Of a stretch of 64,000 nucleotides of DNA, positions 1 through 8,485 are shown piece after piece. Origin of the DNA: an uncultured bacterium (GTDB lineage Bacteria; Bdellovibrionota_C; UBA2361; JANWWW01); NCBI GenBank assembly GCA_938038205.1, contig CALHSA010000003.1, forward strand, positions 19,987-83,986. Direction: 5' to 3'. The notes below the pieces were generated by a model. It did not search any database. It worked only from the letters and a program-made list of their open reading frames with translations, and was not told where the DNA came from. The position numbers were made by a program, and so were the translations under genes. The number at the start of each line of letters is the position of its first letter. Position 1 is the first letter of the stretch.

Positions 1-721
1 CAGAATCAAAGGTAGACTTTGGAATAGTGACCTGGCCAACTGTTGAGCTAAATAAACTGCTGACTCTTCTGTTAATCGTTATACTGTTTTCTTTGCTTCG
101 TATTGTAACCGATTCAAGTTCTGGATCAAGAGTAAACATTACCTTTAATGAAGCGTTCTTTGAGTGCAAAACAATTTTATCTCTCGTTTTACTTTCCAAG
201 GAGAATGGTTTTAGAAATTTACCAATCAACCAACCTAAGTTGAGAAGAGCCAATTTACTATCTAAGCTTAGTGTGTAAGTTATCTCTCCGTTGATCTGTT
301 GGTCTAAGGAGGCCATTATGAGCTTCCTAAATGGTCGACCCCTGACCCAATTTAAGTCATAAAAATTGTTAAAATCTTCTATTTCGACCAGGCTAGAATC
401 AAACATTGAAAAATTAACTGAGTTTGAAATCTGATTTAAAAAATGATTATCAAATTTTTTCACAAATAATGCACAAGATAGAACTGCTTCTCTTTTAGAA
501 CTTCTTATAATTGACAAAGTGCTCTCAAAACCTGCTTTAATAAACCGCAAAATGGATTTGCCTTTTACGAATAATTCATCAGTTTGTACATCTTCTTTTT
601 CAATTAAACTTTCAAATACTAAAAGATTTAAAGGAACTCTCTTACATAGAGGCTCAATAAAATCAGCATTTAATCCAACACCACCTATTATAACGTTTGC
701 ATAAAAACTTTGGTTAATCAT
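1..721 (-). CDS. opcA: OpcA-like glucose-6-phosphate dehydrogenase assembly protein (3' end beyond window)
   Basis: The minus-strand frame opens with ATG at 721-719, overlapping the zwf stop (ATGA), and stays open to base 1, giving 240 codons with no end. A segment reading DLNWVRGRPFRKLI resembles the conserved 'DLxWxRLxPWRxL' stretch I remember from OpcA proteins, and a hydrophobic GWLIGKFL stretch follows about where OpcA has LAGWLAGRLG. OpcA helps assemble active G6PDH in cyanobacteria and actinobacteria and is commonly encoded just after zwf, which matches this position. The first 100 residues are less recognisable. The overlap with zwf suggests translational coupling. The family call rests on one motif plus context; the C-terminus is not visible. 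Confidence 0.62.
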   Translation of the reverse strand, partial: MINQSFYANVIIGGVGLNADFIEPLCKRVPLNLLVFESLIEKEDVQTDELFVKGKSILRFIKAGFESTLSIIRSSKREAVLSCALFVKKFDNHFLNQISNSVNFSMFDSSLVEIEDFNNFYDLNWVRGRPFRKLIMASLDQQINGEITYTLSLDSKLALLNLGWLIGKFLKPFSLESKTRDKIVLHSKNASLKVMFTLDPELESVTIRSKENSITINRRVSSLFSSTVGQVTIPKSTFDS

Positions 722-2190
722 AGATTCTCCCATAAAGTTGAAAATCGAGTAGGAAGCAGTTCAGACTCTTTTGGACCCCATGAACCCGCGGAATATCTCC
801 TAAGTGGTATTAAATTTTTCTTAAATACTTCAAGAATTGGATCAACAATCCTCCAAGACTGTAAAATCTCTTCACTCGAGGCAAATAAAAGACGATCGCC
901 CCTTAAAGCATCAAAAAGAATCCGCGAATATGCGTCTGAGAATGCAATGTTAAAATAATCAGGTACATTTAAACTCAATTGTGCAGGTTGCTCCCTAAAT
1001 TCAGATCCATAAGCTTTTAAAAAAAGTTGCATGGTAATCCGTTCCTCAGGCTGAAAAATCACTCTCAAGGCACTAGGAGAGTAAAAGGCCCGCAATAAAT
1101 TGTATTCCTCACTAAGACCTACGGAATTCTTGAAGAAGAAAGATATTATCCCTAACCTTTTTGGTAACCTCTTGCCCACCCTGACAAATATTGGAACATT
1201 ATGCCATCTAGGAGTTGCACACTCAAAAATTCCAGCAAAAAAGGTCTCTGTTTCGCTATTAGATTCAACATCCTTCTCTTCTAGGTAAGAGACCACTCGA
1301 CGACCATTAATATAGCCAGCTTCGTATTGGGCTCTAACAAGAGTTTTTTCCGATAAATCGTGATTCCAAACCTTGAACTGCTTTAAAACTTTTAATTTCT
1401 CATACGATACATCGTGTGAGGTTATTGTTGCTGGTTTTTCCATGAGAATAAGAGATAAGGTTTGTAGTATATGATTCTGAAACATATCCCTAACTATTCC
1501 CGTTTGATCAAAGTAATCCCCCCTACCCTCAACTCCTACATCTTCAGCTATGGTTAACTGAATATTCGAGATAAATTGCTTTGATAAAAGCGAATCCAGA
1601 AACTCATTCGAAAATCTTAAAACCAGAATATTTTGAATCAATTCTTTCGCTAGATAATGGTCAATTCTGTAAACACTTCCTTCATTAACAAATCGGTGGA
1701 TTAAATTATTCAACTTAGCTGATGAGTGATAGTCATGACCAAACGGTTTCTCAAACAGAAACCTCGAATGACGATCTCCATTAGTAATAAGTCCAGTCTC
1801 AGATATAGCCTCTATTATTGATTCAAATAAAGAAGGCTTCACAGCAAAATAAAAAATTAACTGCTCTTGAGGAGTAATTTTTTCCCTAATTAGTTTTACA
1901 ACTTGTCCTATCTCACCTTTAATGTATTCAAACTTAGATAAAAAATTAATTTTCTGAGCAGAGTCTGAGGATTGAGAGTGTAAGGATGACAAAATAAGCT
2001 CTCTAAAAGAGTGATTGGAATAATCACTCCTACCGGTACAAATGAACCTGGTCTTGTCAATTAAATGCCCTCTTAAGAATAAATCAAAAAGCGCAGGATA
2101 AATTTTTCTCCGAGATAAATCCCCTGTCGCTCCAAAAATTATTAAACAAGTCGGAGTTCCTACCCAAAAATCATAAGACATTTTACACAA
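718..2190 (-). CDS. zwf: glucose-6-phosphate 1-dehydrogenase
   Basis: First enzyme of the oxidative pentose phosphate pathway: glucose 6-phosphate + NADP+ to 6-phosphogluconolactone + NADPH, in the cytoplasm. At 490 residues it has the usual length. The nucleotide-binding GATGDLSRRK lies at residues 20-29 (family: GASGDLxxxK), EKPFG at 147-151, and the substrate-binding signature RIDHYLAKE at 175-183, containing the invariant Asp-His and Lys. The C-terminal half carries the expected GKRLPKR and YSPSALRV-type segments. The start overlaps the end of tal by 8 nt and the stop overlaps the OpcA-like gene by 4 nt, so the three are one translationally coupled unit. An ATG three codons further in is an alternative start. 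Confidence 0.97.
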   Translation of the reverse strand: MCKMSYDFWVGTPTCLIIFGATGDLSRRKIYPALFDLFLRGHLIDKTRFICTGRSDYSNHSFRELILSSLHSQSSDSAQKINFLSKFEYIKGEIGQVVKLIREKITPQEQLIFYFAVKPSLFESIIEAISETGLITNGDRHSRFLFEKPFGHDYHSSAKLNNLIHRFVNEGSVYRIDHYLAKELIQNILVLRFSNEFLDSLLSKQFISNIQLTIAEDVGVEGRGDYFDQTGIVRDMFQNHILQTLSLILMEKPATITSHDVSYEKLKVLKQFKVWNHDLSEKTLVRAQYEAGYINGRRVVSYLEEKDVESNSETETFFAGIFECATPRWHNVPIFVRVGKRLPKRLGIISFFFKNSVGLSEEYNLLRAFYSPSALRVIFQPEERITMQLFLKAYGSEFREQPAQLSLNVPDYFNIAFSDAYSRILFDALRGDRLLFASSEEILQSWRIVDPILEVFKKNLIPLRRYSAGSWGPKESELLPTRFSTLWENL

Positions 2191-3238
2191 ACTTACTTCG
2201 TATAATATTAATTAAATCCGTATACCCTTCTTGGAATAGTTTAATACCTTCCTCGAGTAAATCATACATTAATGCCTCAAATGGATACCCGCATGAATTG
2301 AAATCTTGGAACATACTATAAATCTCATTAATATCCGGAGGAGATCTAAATGTTGGATTTGAAAACCAGCCTAAATCTAAACCTGCTTGAATTACAGGAT
2401 CCGGCAGCGTAAGGACTGTATTTTCAAGAGTCAAATTTTTTAGATAATAATCTTGACTAAGCCTTGAATCCTTCACCCCAGTAGATGCCCATAATAACAT
2501 TTGAGGTTTACCTCCAAGAATCTGCAATTTTTTAAACCTTTCTGATGAAAATATTCTCTGAAAATCATAGTAAACTAAAAAAGAGTTATAGATGCCCAGT
2601 AAATTCACAAACTTTTCAGGTACTAGATTTTGGCTTATGTATTTTGAAACTATACTATCTACTCTAGAGACAAAAAAACTTGCCACACTTGCTATCTGTG
2701 AAATATCCCTTCCCTCACTTACCCTTCGCTCAAGCCCCTTGATATAAGAATTAACAACCCTCAAATACTGTTCTCGAGAAAATATCAGCGTTACATTAAC
2801 ATTTACACCCTGATAAATTAAACTTTCTATCACCTCCAAGCCTGCCTCCGTTGCTGGAACTTTTATCATTACATTTCTAGCCTGTAGTTTTGATGTAATG
2901 TTTAAAGCCTGCTCAATACTCAGTTTTGTATCCTTCGCTAAAAAGGGGTCCAACTCGATAGATACATAACCCGTTAAACCGTTTGAATTGATAAATAAAG
3001 GCTCAAAAAGTTTAGAAGCTAAACGAACATCCTCAAGCATTAAATTCCAACATATTGCCTCTGCCGATGTCTCACTTCCTAAGCCCGTTAAGGAGTAACT
3101 TGAGCCTGTGCTTAAAGCATTCTTAAAAATATTTGGATTCGTAGTAACACCAGAAATCCCTGACTTAATAAGTTGTTCTAGTTTACCTGACAGAATTAAA
3201 TCCCTTGATAAATTGTCATACCAAAAATAAGCACCCAT
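2183..3238 (-). CDS. tal: transaldolase
   Basis: Transfers a dihydroxyacetone unit between sugar phosphates in the non-oxidative pentose phosphate branch (cytoplasm). At 351 residues it belongs to the longer class seen next to zwf and opcA in actinobacteria and cyanobacteria rather than the short TalC type. The N-terminal motif TTNPNIF is at residues 32-38, and the Schiff-base lysine is K126 in MIKVPATEAG. Gene order tal-zwf-opcA matches the known pentose phosphate operon. It is the first gene of the run, with a TATACT box seven bases before the ATG and no Shine-Dalgarno sequence. Confidence 0.95.
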   Translation of the reverse strand: MGAYFWYDNLSRDLILSGKLEQLIKSGISGVTTNPNIFKNALSTGSSYSLTGLGSETSAEAICWNLMLEDVRLASKLFEPLFINSNGLTGYVSIELDPFLAKDTKLSIEQALNITSKLQARNVMIKVPATEAGLEVIESLIYQGVNVNVTLIFSREQYLRVVNSYIKGLERRVSEGRDISQIASVASFFVSRVDSIVSKYISQNLVPEKFVNLLGIYNSFLVYYDFQRIFSSERFKKLQILGGKPQMLLWASTGVKDSRLSQDYYLKNLTLENTVLTLPDPVIQAGLDLGWFSNPTFRSPPDINEIYSMFQDFNSCGYPFEALMYDLLEEGIKLFQEGYTDLINIIRSKFV

Positions 3239-3245
3239 TTGTTTC

Positions 3246-3251
3246 AGTATA
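3246..3251 (-). promoter_or_regulatory. candidate -10 box for tal-zwf-opcA
   Basis: TATACT on the minus strand, separated from the tal ATG by seven bases. A start of transcription 6-7 nt after the box would fall on the start codon itself, so the mRNA would be leaderless. No convincing -35 hexamer is visible; read as a candidate only. Confidence 0.4.
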
Positions 3252-3309
3252 TTCTAGATCAAAAAAATTTAACATTTAAAAAAAATCTCTCGCATAAAGG
3301 ATTCTGACG

Positions 3310-3315
3310 TATAAT
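3310..3315 (+). promoter_or_regulatory. candidate -10 box for the DUF4124-like gene
   Basis: A perfect TATAAT ends six bases before the GTG at 3322, and no Shine-Dalgarno sequence lies between them. This spacing would place the transcription start on the start codon (leaderless mRNA). It also supports GTG 3322 as the start. Confidence 0.45.
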
Positions 3316-3321
3316 AAAAAA

Positions 3322-3636
3322 GTGCAATTATTTTTGCTGCTAACGTTGATTGAAGCAATATGTCAATCTGTGACCTACGTTGATGAATCAGGAAATGTAA
3401 TAACCGTTGATTCAATTAAAAATGTTCCCCCCAAGTATCGTTATCAAGTAGTAACCCCAACCCCTATTCCAAGTCTCTCAAAGAAAGATTTAGCACGATT
3501 AAAAAGACAAATATTAAAAGAAGCAAAAAGTAAAAAGCTTAAAGAAAAGACTTATTCTCGTAAACTCGCTAAGGAAAAAAATAAGACTAAAAGGGGAAAA
3601 AACAGTCAAGTAACCCCTACCAATACAACCAAATAA
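3322..3636 (+). CDS. small secreted DUF4124-like protein
   Basis: A 104-residue protein starting at GTG. Residues 1-15 form a short hydrophobic export signal. Next comes TYVDESGNVITVDSIKNVP, which has the 'YxxxDxxGxxxxxDxxxxxPxxY' pattern of DUF4124 domains found in many proteobacterial secreted proteins. The C-terminal half is very rich in Lys, with Ser/Thr/Asn, and looks disordered. The function of such proteins is unknown. It lies 37 bp upstream of the DegT-family gene and divergent from tal. The resemblance covers only about 35 residues, so the family call is tentative. Confidence 0.6.
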   Translation: MQLFLLLTLIEAICQSVTYVDESGNVITVDSIKNVPPKYRYQVVTPTPIPSLSKKDLARLKRQILKEAKSKKLKEKTYSRKLAKEKNKTKRGKNSQVTPTNTTK

Positions 3637-3673
3637 TAAAAACTTTGCCTATAAAAAAAAATCTTAAGTATTA

Positions 3674-5041
3674 GTGAACCATCAATGTCCAAAACAATCT
3701 GCCTCAGAGTGGATCAATTCAGTTTCAAAATCTGATAGTAGCCTAATATTAGTAGAGTCTGATGAAGAACTTGCCAGTTTTTTTAACAACAAAATAATTT
3801 ATGAATTAGCAAAGAGTAATAACAATTGGAGATTTTCTCTCAAGGGGAAAGTCTTAACACTTGATGAAGTAATCACACTGTCAAACGCACTTCAGCCTTT
3901 CAAAGAAACTTTACATTGGACCAAAGCAGTAAATCCTAACCCTTTAATTTTTTCAAGCTTATTGGAAAAAATATTTAACTCTAAGTGGTATTCGAATTTT
4001 GGTAGTCTACACCAAGAATTAGAAGAAAAACTTAGGATCAATTGCAATGGAGCTGATGTTCTATTGGTAAATAATGCAACAATTGGATTGATGCTCTGCT
4101 TGAAATACGCACAACTAAACTACAAAGGTGAAAATTATGTTATAACATCGCCGTTTACTTTTCCAGCAACAGCCCATGCAGCAAAATTTATAGGTTTAAG
4201 AGTAGCTTTCTCAGATATCGATCCTGAAACCTTATGTTTATGTCCAAAAGCCACTGAAGCTATAATTAAAAAGTTTGGAGTACCTAAAGCAGTAATTCCC
4301 GTTCATGTTTTTGGTAACGTGGCAGATCTTGAAGCGTTCGAGGAATTACGGAGGATATATAATTTTTGTTTAATATACGATGCAGCTCACGTGTTTGGCA
4401 CCTTGTACAACAACAAAAATATTGGTTGTTATGGGGACTTCTCAGTATTTAGCCTACACGCTACAAAAGGTTTTCACACTGGTGAGGGCGGATTTATCGT
4501 TTGTAACCAAGAGAGAACCAAAAATAAACTTGAGTATCTACGCTCTTTTGGTATCAAAGGTTATGATACTTGTTTTGACCTTGGTATTAACGCAAAACTA
4601 AGTGAGATAAACTGTGCAATCGGATTAGCTCTCTGGGACGAGATTAAGAACATCCAAGAGAAAAGAAAGAAACTTTATCAAAAATACCTTAGGGAAATTT
4701 CAGTTTTAGATGGATTTAGTGCAGTTCTTAAAGAATCTAATAACATAATATCAAATTACCTATATGCAACTTTTAGAGTAACAGAGCAGTCCCCTATAAC
4801 TAGAGACGAACTAGTTAAGGAATTATCAAACTTTAATATTGTTGCGAGAAAATACTTTAATCCACTTCTAAATCAGGTAGACTGCTATGCAGAAGACAGT
4901 AGTTACTTTAATACGACCTGCAAAAATGCTGAGTTAGCCGCAAATCAAACCATAACTTTACCTTTATACCCTGATCTCAGTGAGGATGACATAAAAAAGA
5001 TAGTGTCCATAATAAGATTTTTACAATTTAAATATCTTTAA
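3674..5041 (+). CDS. DegT/DnrJ/EryC1/StrS-family PLP aminotransferase with N-terminal extension
   Basis: Residues from about 85 onward match the DegT/EryC1/StrS fold: PFTFPATAHAAKF (substrate/PLP loop), the DIDPETL segment, YDAAHVFG with the PLP-binding Asp, and SLHATKGFHTGEGG containing the catalytic lysine. Members transaminate nucleotide-linked keto-sugars for surface polysaccharides. The first ~85 residues are an extra segment not found in ordinary members and have no family I recognise. The start is GTG at 3674 without a clear ribosome site; an internal start would remove part of the extension. No other sugar-nucleotide genes are adjacent, so the substrate cannot be named. The gene ends 8 bp from the convergent etfA. 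Confidence 0.85.
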   Translation: MNHQCPKQSASEWINSVSKSDSSLILVESDEELASFFNNKIIYELAKSNNNWRFSLKGKVLTLDEVITLSNALQPFKETLHWTKAVNPNPLIFSSLLEKIFNSKWYSNFGSLHQELEEKLRINCNGADVLLVNNATIGLMLCLKYAQLNYKGENYVITSPFTFPATAHAAKFIGLRVAFSDIDPETLCLCPKATEAIIKKFGVPKAVIPVHVFGNVADLEAFEELRRIYNFCLIYDAAHVFGTLYNNKNIGCYGDFSVFSLHATKGFHTGEGGFIVCNQERTKNKLEYLRSFGIKGYDTCFDLGINAKLSEINCAIGLALWDEIKNIQEKRKKLYQKYLREISVLDGFSAVLKESNNIISNYLYATFRVTEQSPITRDELVKELSNFNIVARKYFNPLLNQVDCYAEDSSYFNTTCKNAELAANQTITLPLYPDLSEDDIKKIVSIIRFLQFKYL

Positions 5042-5049
5042 TTCTCAGA

Positions 5050-5958
5050 TTATTTTAACAAAGCTATAATCTTTGGAACTGCCTCAAATAAATCAGCCTC
5101 TAAAAAAAGATCAGAGTGCTCAAATATTAGAGCATTTCTATCCTTGTTGATACACGCAACAAACTTAGAATCTTTCATCCCCGCTATATGCTGAATAGCT
5201 CCCGACACCCCAACAGCCAAGTATAAATCTGGGGCTACTACCTTGCCAGTTTGACCCACTTGCCAATCATTCGGAGCATAGCCATTATCAACTGCTGCTC
5301 TAGTAGCACCAACTGCAGCCCCAAGAGCATCAGCTAATGGTAAAATCAATGCATCAAAACTCTCCTTGGATCCCAAAGCTCTACCGCCAGTTACTACCAC
5401 TCTCGCTGATGATAAATCAGGCCTAGCACTTACAGTTTTTCTTCTCTCAATTATCCTTCCGTAATCTGAGTGTGCTTCAAAAGTTACAGTCTTGGTTTCT
5501 TTTTCAACCATATTTAAACTCTGGGCTTTAAAAGCGTTAGAGCGAAGTGTTATTAAGTAGCTCTCTGAATTTATTCTATAAGTTGCGAGTATACTTCCGG
5601 AGTATATATACTTTTTTACAACCCTATTCTCAAAAAACACTGCATCTGTAATGAAAGGTAATTTTAAGTGCCCTGCAACTAAACCCAAAACTTCTTTCGT
5701 GAAAGTATTGTGAGGAGCTAATACCACTTTTAATTTATGGGTTTCGTAAATATGTAGTATTGATTTTGTCATCACTGAATAGCTGTCAGATGGGCATATG
5801 TAAACCTCTGATGAACACTCCGGTACCATCACCTTAGAAACATTTGAAAAACTGATCACTATCAATTCCGACCCTATAGAGCTAGCTACACCAAAAATTG
5901 GTAGTGAGGGTAAAGTTAACTCTCCTGATTCTTTAAAATCTACTAATACACCAATCAT
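5050..5958 (-). CDS. etfA: electron transfer flavoprotein alpha subunit
   Basis: With EtfB it carries electrons from acyl-CoA and other flavin dehydrogenases to the quinone pool. The C-terminal FAD domain is unmistakable: VVTGGRALGS, then GATRAAVDNG, the QVGQTGKVVAPDLY segment and AVGVSGAIQHIAGMKDS. At 302 residues it is slightly shorter than usual; the N-terminal domain is less conserved. It lies 24 bp after etfB in the same direction with a purine-rich AGAGGTGT before its ATG. The matching dehydrogenases and ETF-quinone oxidoreductase are not in the window. Confidence 0.95.
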   Translation of the reverse strand: MIGVLVDFKESGELTLPSLPIFGVASSIGSELIVISFSNVSKVMVPECSSEVYICPSDSYSVMTKSILHIYETHKLKVVLAPHNTFTKEVLGLVAGHLKLPFITDAVFFENRVVKKYIYSGSILATYRINSESYLITLRSNAFKAQSLNMVEKETKTVTFEAHSDYGRIIERRKTVSARPDLSSARVVVTGGRALGSKESFDALILPLADALGAAVGATRAAVDNGYAPNDWQVGQTGKVVAPDLYLAVGVSGAIQHIAGMKDSKFVACINKDRNALIFEHSDLFLEADLFEAVPKIIALLK

Positions 5959-5982
5959 AAAACACCTCTAATAAAACTCTTC

Positions 5983-6702
5983 TCATAAAATTCTTTTTAA
6001 TTCATTTACAAATTCCTCAACAGATTGAGTAAGTTTGCGTTGTCTTTGCTTTGCGGGTATTTCCAAATTAACTAACTCAATTGAATCATCAATGATCGGG
6101 GTTATCTCAATAACCTCTAAGGGCTTCTGTTTTGCCTTTAGAACAGCAGGCAATGGCGGAAATCTAGGTGTGTTTAAACGTAAATCGACTGTTATAACAC
6201 AAGGTTTACGCAAAGATACAACCTCAATACCATCATCAACTTCTTTTTCAACTACTATTTCATCCCCATTAAAATCAATCTTAGATGCATACGCTGCGAA
6301 GCTACAACCTAAACCAGCAGCAACTCTTGCGGCAACTTGAGAGGAATCAGTATCGATGGCTTGCTTACCCGCAAAAATTACTGAAAAATCCACTCCTTTG
6401 AAATAATTAACTAATACCTGGGAAGTTTGAATCGATGTTAACTCCTCCGAGCATTTTAATAAAACACCATCATCTGCCCCCATACTCATTGCATACCGGA
6501 TTGCTTGTTCATCCGAACCTACACTAACTACAGTAACTCTTGAGCAAATACCTTGTTCTTTTTTGCGAATAGCTTCCTCAACAGCTATTTCATCAAATGG
6601 GTTTATTATAAACTTTCCGGACTCGGAATAGACTTTTTTCCCATCTGTAACGAATTTAGACTGGTAATCTAGAACTCTCTTTACAAGGCAGTAAATTTGC
6701 AT
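5983..6702 (-). CDS. etfB: electron transfer flavoprotein beta subunit
   Basis: The 239-residue partner of EtfA; it binds AMP and completes the FAD site. Visible features are the N-terminal LVKRVLD, the DEIAVEEAIRKKEQG segment, and the AMP-binding loop GKQAIDTDSSQVAARVAAGL. The C-terminal tail around ITPIIDDSIELVNL is the usual docking arm. It is the first gene of etfB-etfA and is divergent from the membrane protein at 6756 with 53 bp between them, which must hold both promoters; TATTTT-like and TAAAAT-like boxes are present there. Confidence 0.95.
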   Translation of the reverse strand: MQIYCLVKRVLDYQSKFVTDGKKVYSESGKFIINPFDEIAVEEAIRKKEQGICSRVTVVSVGSDEQAIRYAMSMGADDGVLLKCSEELTSIQTSQVLVNYFKGVDFSVIFAGKQAIDTDSSQVAARVAAGLGCSFAAYASKIDFNGDEIVVEKEVDDGIEVVSLRKPCVITVDLRLNTPRFPPLPAVLKAKQKPLEVIEITPIIDDSIELVNLEIPAKQRQRKLTQSVEEFVNELKRIL

Positions 6703-6755
6703 CCTAGCTCTTCAATATTTCGATGTGATAAAATACAAATAGTATCAATGTAAAT

Positions 6756-7406
6756 ATGTTTTTTTTATTCTCTGCTATTTCAATTCAAATTGTAGAGTTA
6801 GCAACGTTACTTCTGATAGCTTTTACTGTCTCACATGGATATCAGATGAAAATTAACCCTTTGGCTTTTGCATTTGCCGCTCTTGGTTATTTAGGAGGAG
6901 CTTCGCTTTTTGGTAAATTTAGAGTCTTTTACCACGAATTCAAACATAAATTAGTTTCTAGTTTAGTTGGGAATAAAACCAAAAAACTTGAGGTTAAAAG
7001 TGAATCGGAAGGGTATTTTGAGTATGAGTACTCGAAAGAAACTGCAAAATATAACCCCTTAATCAGCCTTTCCCCTTATTTCTTTCCTTTCGTAACTTTA
7101 GCTTTAATACCTTTCTGGTCATTTAACAACTGGATAGATGTTGAATTAAAAGAAGCTATCCTAGTCTTCGCACTTTCTTTTGATGTAGCGTCAAACATTA
7201 AAGAATTTCAAAGTCACCAATCTGATTTACAGAAAGTACCGGGAGGAAAAAAAATGGCAGGGCTATTTTTGTTAAGTTTCAACTCTTTTTTGATGATTAT
7301 AGCATTGGTAGTTTCTCTTTTTGGGTATGATTGGTTTAACTATGTTTGGGTTTCTGCAATAAATTTAATTCAATCCTATTGGGAAATTTACATCAAGAAC
7401 TTTTAA
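6756..7406 (+). CDS. putative M50B-like membrane zinc metallopeptidase
   Basis: A 216-residue integral membrane protein with about five hydrophobic segments (roughly residues 8-27, 33-52, 105-125, 135-150, 168-190). HEFKH at residues 60-64 fits the zinc-binding HExxH consensus at the cytoplasmic edge of a membrane segment, followed by the ...LVSSLVGNK pattern that M50B-type proteins show after HELGHA. A later segment SFDVASNIKEFQSHQSDL resembles the second, Asp/Asn-containing membrane motif. Site-2 type proteases cut membrane proteins; no partner is visible here. The third position of the motif (F) and the Lys are atypical, so the activity is uncertain. Its 3' end overlaps the convergent aminotransferase gene by 42 bp. 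Confidence 0.55.
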   Translation: MFFLFSAISIQIVELATLLLIAFTVSHGYQMKINPLAFAFAALGYLGGASLFGKFRVFYHEFKHKLVSSLVGNKTKKLEVKSESEGYFEYEYSKETAKYNPLISLSPYFFPFVTLALIPFWSFNNWIDVELKEAILVFALSFDVASNIKEFQSHQSDLQKVPGGKKMAGLFLLSFNSFLMIIALVVSLFGYDWFNYVWVSAINLIQSYWEIYIKNF

Positions 7407-8465
7407 TACTGCCTCATATAGCATCTTAAAATCCTCGAAGGTATACGCGGGAAAGTTTGCGATTCGAATAACTGAGTCTGAAAGATCTCCAAACCCCAAG
7501 CTAACCTCAAAACCAAGCTCTTTTAGCTTATCTCTTAACTCGACTGCTTTATGAAATCTAAAAGTTAAAACCGTATTACTTTGCCAATCTGGACTTGATA
7601 TTAGCGGTAATAAGCCAATAGCTTTGAACTTATTTCTCAGAAAAATTGCTCTTTTCTCTGTCTCATCTCTTATCTTATTCAAACCTTTTGTCAAATACTT
7701 ATCCAAGACTTTCTCAAGTAACCATAATCCAGTAACGTTTGGGGTAGCGGGAGTCATAAATTGTGTTGAAAACATATACTGGTATTTAAATGATTCAAAA
7801 CCGCTCATAGCCCGCTTTCTCGATTTAAAGACTTCCAACGCCCGTTCAATTGATCTGGAACTAACTAAAGCTACACCTAATCCTGATGGTAAAGCAAAAC
7901 ATTTTTGAATAGAGAAAATGATGACGTCTGCTTTATTGTAATCAAAATTTTTTACGGGGAAGGTTGATACTGCGTCTAAGATTAAAATAGCATTACCACT
8001 TAAACTTAGTATCATCTCAATTTCATTACTTGGTATGTCTTGTCCAAGCGATGTTTCTCCATGTACTAAACAAATCGTATCTACCCCTTTCTTTTTCTTT
8101 AAAAAAGAAGCTATTGATCCTGAGAAACTATGATCTGAAATAACGTAAGTAACGGGAATTTTTAATGACTTTGCACAGTGTAACCACCTCTTACCAAATT
8201 CTCCAGTAACAAAAAAAAAAGATTTTTTATAAGCCAAGCTCTCTAGTGACTTCTCCCAAATTGTGCTAGCACATCCATAAAGAAATAACTTGAAGGAATT
8301 ATCTAGCTGAGCTAGTTTTTTTAATTTTTGTTCAACCCTTTCAAATAAATCTTGGAACCATTGAGATCTATGATGTTTTGAGTAAACTCCCTCTTCAAAA
8401 CCTTCCTTTAACCAAGTACTTAATTCGGGATGAACCTTTGTGGGGCCAGGATTAAAAACAAGCAT
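7365..8465 (-). CDS. class V PLP-dependent aminotransferase (SerC/AGXT-like)
   Basis: A 366-residue fold-type I PLP enzyme. It opens with FNPGPTKVHPEL, typical of the serine-pyruvate/phosphoserine aminotransferase group. LILDAVSTFPV carries the PLP-pyridine Asp and SIQKCFALPSGLG the Schiff-base Lys. The C-terminal NTVLTFRF...IRIANFPAYT pattern with the substrate Arg is also present. Likely substrates are phosphoserine or alanine/glyoxylate; the sequence does not decide between them, so no symbol is given. A CATAAT box lies nine bases before the ATG. It sits upstream of no recognisable pathway partner. Confidence 0.85.
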   Translation of the reverse strand: MLVFNPGPTKVHPELSTWLKEGFEEGVYSKHHRSQWFQDLFERVEQKLKKLAQLDNSFKLFLYGCASTIWEKSLESLAYKKSFFFVTGEFGKRWLHCAKSLKIPVTYVISDHSFSGSIASFLKKKKGVDTICLVHGETSLGQDIPSNEIEMILSLSGNAILILDAVSTFPVKNFDYNKADVIIFSIQKCFALPSGLGVALVSSRSIERALEVFKSRKRAMSGFESFKYQYMFSTQFMTPATPNVTGLWLLEKVLDKYLTKGLNKIRDETEKRAIFLRNKFKAIGLLPLISSPDWQSNTVLTFRFHKAVELRDKLKELGFEVSLGFGDLSDSVIRIANFPAYTFEDFKMLYEAVLKVLDVNFPIGLN

Positions 8466-8485
8466 TGATCTATTATTATGATTCT

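Noticed and set aside
27-278. Plus-strand ORF at the left edge
   Set aside because: Lies antisense to the OpcA-like gene, which has an uninterrupted frame coupled to zwf.
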